Source: Leisingera sp. ANG-M1 (lineage in GTDB: Bacteria > Pseudomonadota > Alphaproteobacteria > Rhodobacterales > Rhodobacteraceae). From it: a stretch of 64,000 nt of DNA. The stretch covers positions 1,498-65,497 of the forward strand of contig NZ_JWLC01000013.1 in assembly GCF_000813745.1 (NCBI RefSeq), written 5' to 3'. The position numbers and the translations under genes are program-made. This document shows, piece by piece, positions 62,663 to 64,000 of this stretch; within the stretch, counting starts at the first letter, position 1, and every line of letters begins with the position of its first letter. A model generated the notes under the pieces. The model was given only the letters and a program-made list of their open reading frames with translations. It made no database searches and was not told where the DNA came from.

Positions 62663-62739
62663 AGGCCTGCCTCTTCACTCTTCTGCGGTTTCTCCTATAT
62701 AGCCCCGGTATGCCAATCCCCGGCGCGTAAGGAAACCCC

Positions 62740-63726
62740 ATGACCATTGGTTCGAAAATCGCGTGGGACGACACCGTCCTGCCCTTCCAGCTTGATGCAT
62801 CCGACATGCGCGGCCGCGTGGCGCGGCTGGACGGCGTGCTGGACGGTATCCTGAAACAGCATGACTATCCGCAGGTGGTCGAGGCGCTGGTCGCCGAGAT
62901 GGCGCTGCTGACAGCGCTGATCGGCCAGACCATCTCGCTGCGCTGGAAACTGTCGCTGCAAGTGCAGTCCAAAGGCGCGGTGCGGATGATTGCCACCGAC
63001 TATTACGCGCCGCAGAAAGAGGGCGAGATTGGCCAGATCCGTGCCTATGCCAGCTTTGACCGCGAGCGGCTGACCGATGGCGATCCGTTCGAGCAGGTGG
63101 GCGAGGGGTATTTTGCTATTCTGATCGACCAGGGCAACGGCACCCAGCCCTACCAGGGCATCACGCCGCTGGCCGGCGGTTCGCTCAGCGCCTGCGCCGA
63201 GGCCTATTTTGCGCAGTCCGAACAGCTGCCGACCATGTTCAAGCTGAGCTTTGGCAAATCGGCTGCGCCCGGCGTGGCCGAGCATTGGCGCGCAGGCGGT
63301 GTCATGCTGCAGAGTATGCCCAAGGCGTCGCCCTTTGCCGCCCAGAGCGAAGGTGAAGGCGAGATTCTGCTGGCCGGCGATTTGGTCGCCGGCGAGGAAG
63401 AAGAGAACTGGAACCGGGTCACCATGCTGATGAACACGGTCGAAGAACTGGAACTTATCGGACCGTCCGTCACACCCACCGACCTGCTGGTCCGATTGTT
63501 TCACGAGGAACAACCGCGGGTCTATGACTTCCAGCCGGTGCGCTTTGGCTGCACCTGCTCGGAAGAGCGTGTGCGCCAAAGCCTGTCGATCTACTCGGCA
63601 AAGGACATTGGAACCATGACGAACGAGGATGGCCGGGTCACTGCCGACTGTCAGTTCTGCGGTGCGCACTATGATCTGGACCCGGCGTCGCTTGGCTTTG
63701 ATGCGGACAATCCGCCCAGTGAGTGA
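62740..63726 (+). CDS. hslO: Redox-activated chaperone Hsp33 (HslO)
   Basis: Holdase chaperone that becomes active on oxidative unfolding. 328 residues with an N-terminal substrate-binding half (LDGVLDGILKQHDYPQVVEAL, QVQSKGAVRMIATDYY) and a C-terminal zinc switch: CTC (GCTCSEERVR) and CQFC (DCQFCGAHYDLD), spaced as CxC-Xn-CxxC. All four zinc cysteines are present. Its stop overlaps the start of the next gene. Confidence 0.94.
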   Translation: MTIGSKIAWDDTVLPFQLDASDMRGRVARLDGVLDGILKQHDYPQVVEALVAEMALLTALIGQTISLRWKLSLQVQSKGAVRMIATDYYAPQKEGEIGQIRAYASFDRERLTDGDPFEQVGEGYFAILIDQGNGTQPYQGITPLAGGSLSACAEAYFAQSEQLPTMFKLSFGKSAAPGVAEHWRAGGVMLQSMPKASPFAAQSEGEGEILLAGDLVAGEEEENWNRVTMLMNTVEELELIGPSVTPTDLLVRLFHEEQPRVYDFQPVRFGCTCSEERVRQSLSIYSAKDIGTMTNEDGRVTADCQFCGAHYDLDPASLGFDADNPPSE

Positions 63727-64000
63727 GGCCGCGCAGGATCTCACCCAAAAACTTGCTGCCGCGCTGGGCAAACAGGGCGGCGGCTCATCCGATTTTGACC
63801 TGAACCCCGGCACCGTTCTGCCGGAAGGGCGCAAGCTGCGGCCGGCCGGCGTGCTGGTGCCGGTCTCGATAGCCACAGGTACCCCGCGGCTGATCCTGAC
63901 CAAACGGTCCTCGGCGCTGAAACACCACCCGGGCCAAATCGCCTTTCCCGGCGGCAAGGTGGATGCCGGCGATGCGGACGCCTGCGCTGCGGCGCTGCGC
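63719..64000 (+). CDS. NUDIX CoA pyrophosphatase-like protein (5' part, cut by window edge)
   Basis: Opens with MSEAAQDLTQKLAAALGKQG and continues with LRPAGVLVPVSIATGTPRLI, then LTKRSSALKHHPGQIAFPGGKVD and the beginning of a NUDIX box before the window ends. The KHHPGQIAFPGG segment is the signature of NudL/CoA diphosphatases (UPF0035). The GTG start 63719 overlaps the hslO stop region by eight bases; an upstream in-frame ATG at 63701 would add six residues. Only about 94 residues are visible. Coupled translation with hslO is likely. Confidence 0.85.
   Translation, partial: MSEAAQDLTQKLAAALGKQGGGSSDFDLNPGTVLPEGRKLRPAGVLVPVSIATGTPRLILTKRSSALKHHPGQIAFPGGKVDAGDADACAAALR

Overview
The window is about 64 kb of high-GC bacterial chromosome with tightly packed housekeeping genes. 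Gene content and order point to an alphaproteobacterium of the order Rhodobacterales, probably a marine Roseobacter-group member (Leisingera/Phaeobacter/Ruegeria-like; the genus is a guess). The main pointers are RegB/RegA with SenC between them, a kinase-less DivL-like PAS protein, AddAB instead of RecBCD, a Tim44-like protein beside MltA, and the order dnaQ-coaE-aroE-maf / hemJ-rho-mnmE-mnmG-rsmG-parA-parB, which in this group surrounds the replication origin. No phage, insertion sequence, CRISPR array, rRNA or tRNA gene was seen.

Layout. 1-3.9 kb: 3' end of tsaD, then gpsA, a YciI-like gene, an EVE-domain gene, a DUF1761 gene and a frameshifted DUF899 gene behind a palindromic operator. 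4-8.4 kb: ahcY, an unknown secreted protein, an HD hydrolase, regA and senC. 8.4-11.6 kb: regB, then the DivL-like gene behind a perfect CtrA box. 11.6-20.4 kb: tsaE-amgK-murU-addB-addA-trxA, one dense run with overlapping genes. 20.4-27.7 kb: a Lin0512 pair, DUF1127, a possible glycan gene, hslV, DUF2157, a DM13 protein, hslU and a lipoprotein hydrolase. 27.7-31.2 kb: smr-mltA-tim44-like on the minus strand, divergent from fxsA-secB.

31.2-42 kb is the origin/partition region. maf-aroE-coaE-dnaQ reads away on the minus strand from a 409-base gene-free interval that holds five TTATCC DnaA-box cores, inverted repeats and an AT-rich stretch. hemJ, rho, mnmE, mnmG, rsmG, parA and parB read away on the plus strand. 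Two perfect parS sites lie inside the mnmG start and inside rsmG.

42-64 kb: hemW-rdgB-rph (minus) divergent from hrcA-grpE, mutS, an orphan flagellin, a malic enzyme/phosphotransacetylase fusion, a sugar kinase, msrA, a class IV aminotransferase coupled to a sulfotransferase-like gene, an SCP2 protein, DUF1810-argG, an unknown membrane protein, ilvA, a divergent Hpt / response-regulator-PP2C pair, a NUDIX gene, hslO, and the start of a CoA-pyrophosphatase-type NUDIX gene cut by the window edge.

Common themes are DNA replication, partition and repair (origin, ParABS, DnaQ, MutS, AddAB), proteostasis (HslVU, HrcA/GrpE, Hsp33, SecB, MsrA, thioredoxin), redox and cell-cycle signalling (RegBA-SenC, DivL-like, Hpt/PP2C) and peptidoglycan turnover (MltA, AmgK-MurU). 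The most interesting non-genic signals are the origin candidate, the parS pair, the CtrA box, and two families of short intergenic repeats found only in gaps between convergent genes.
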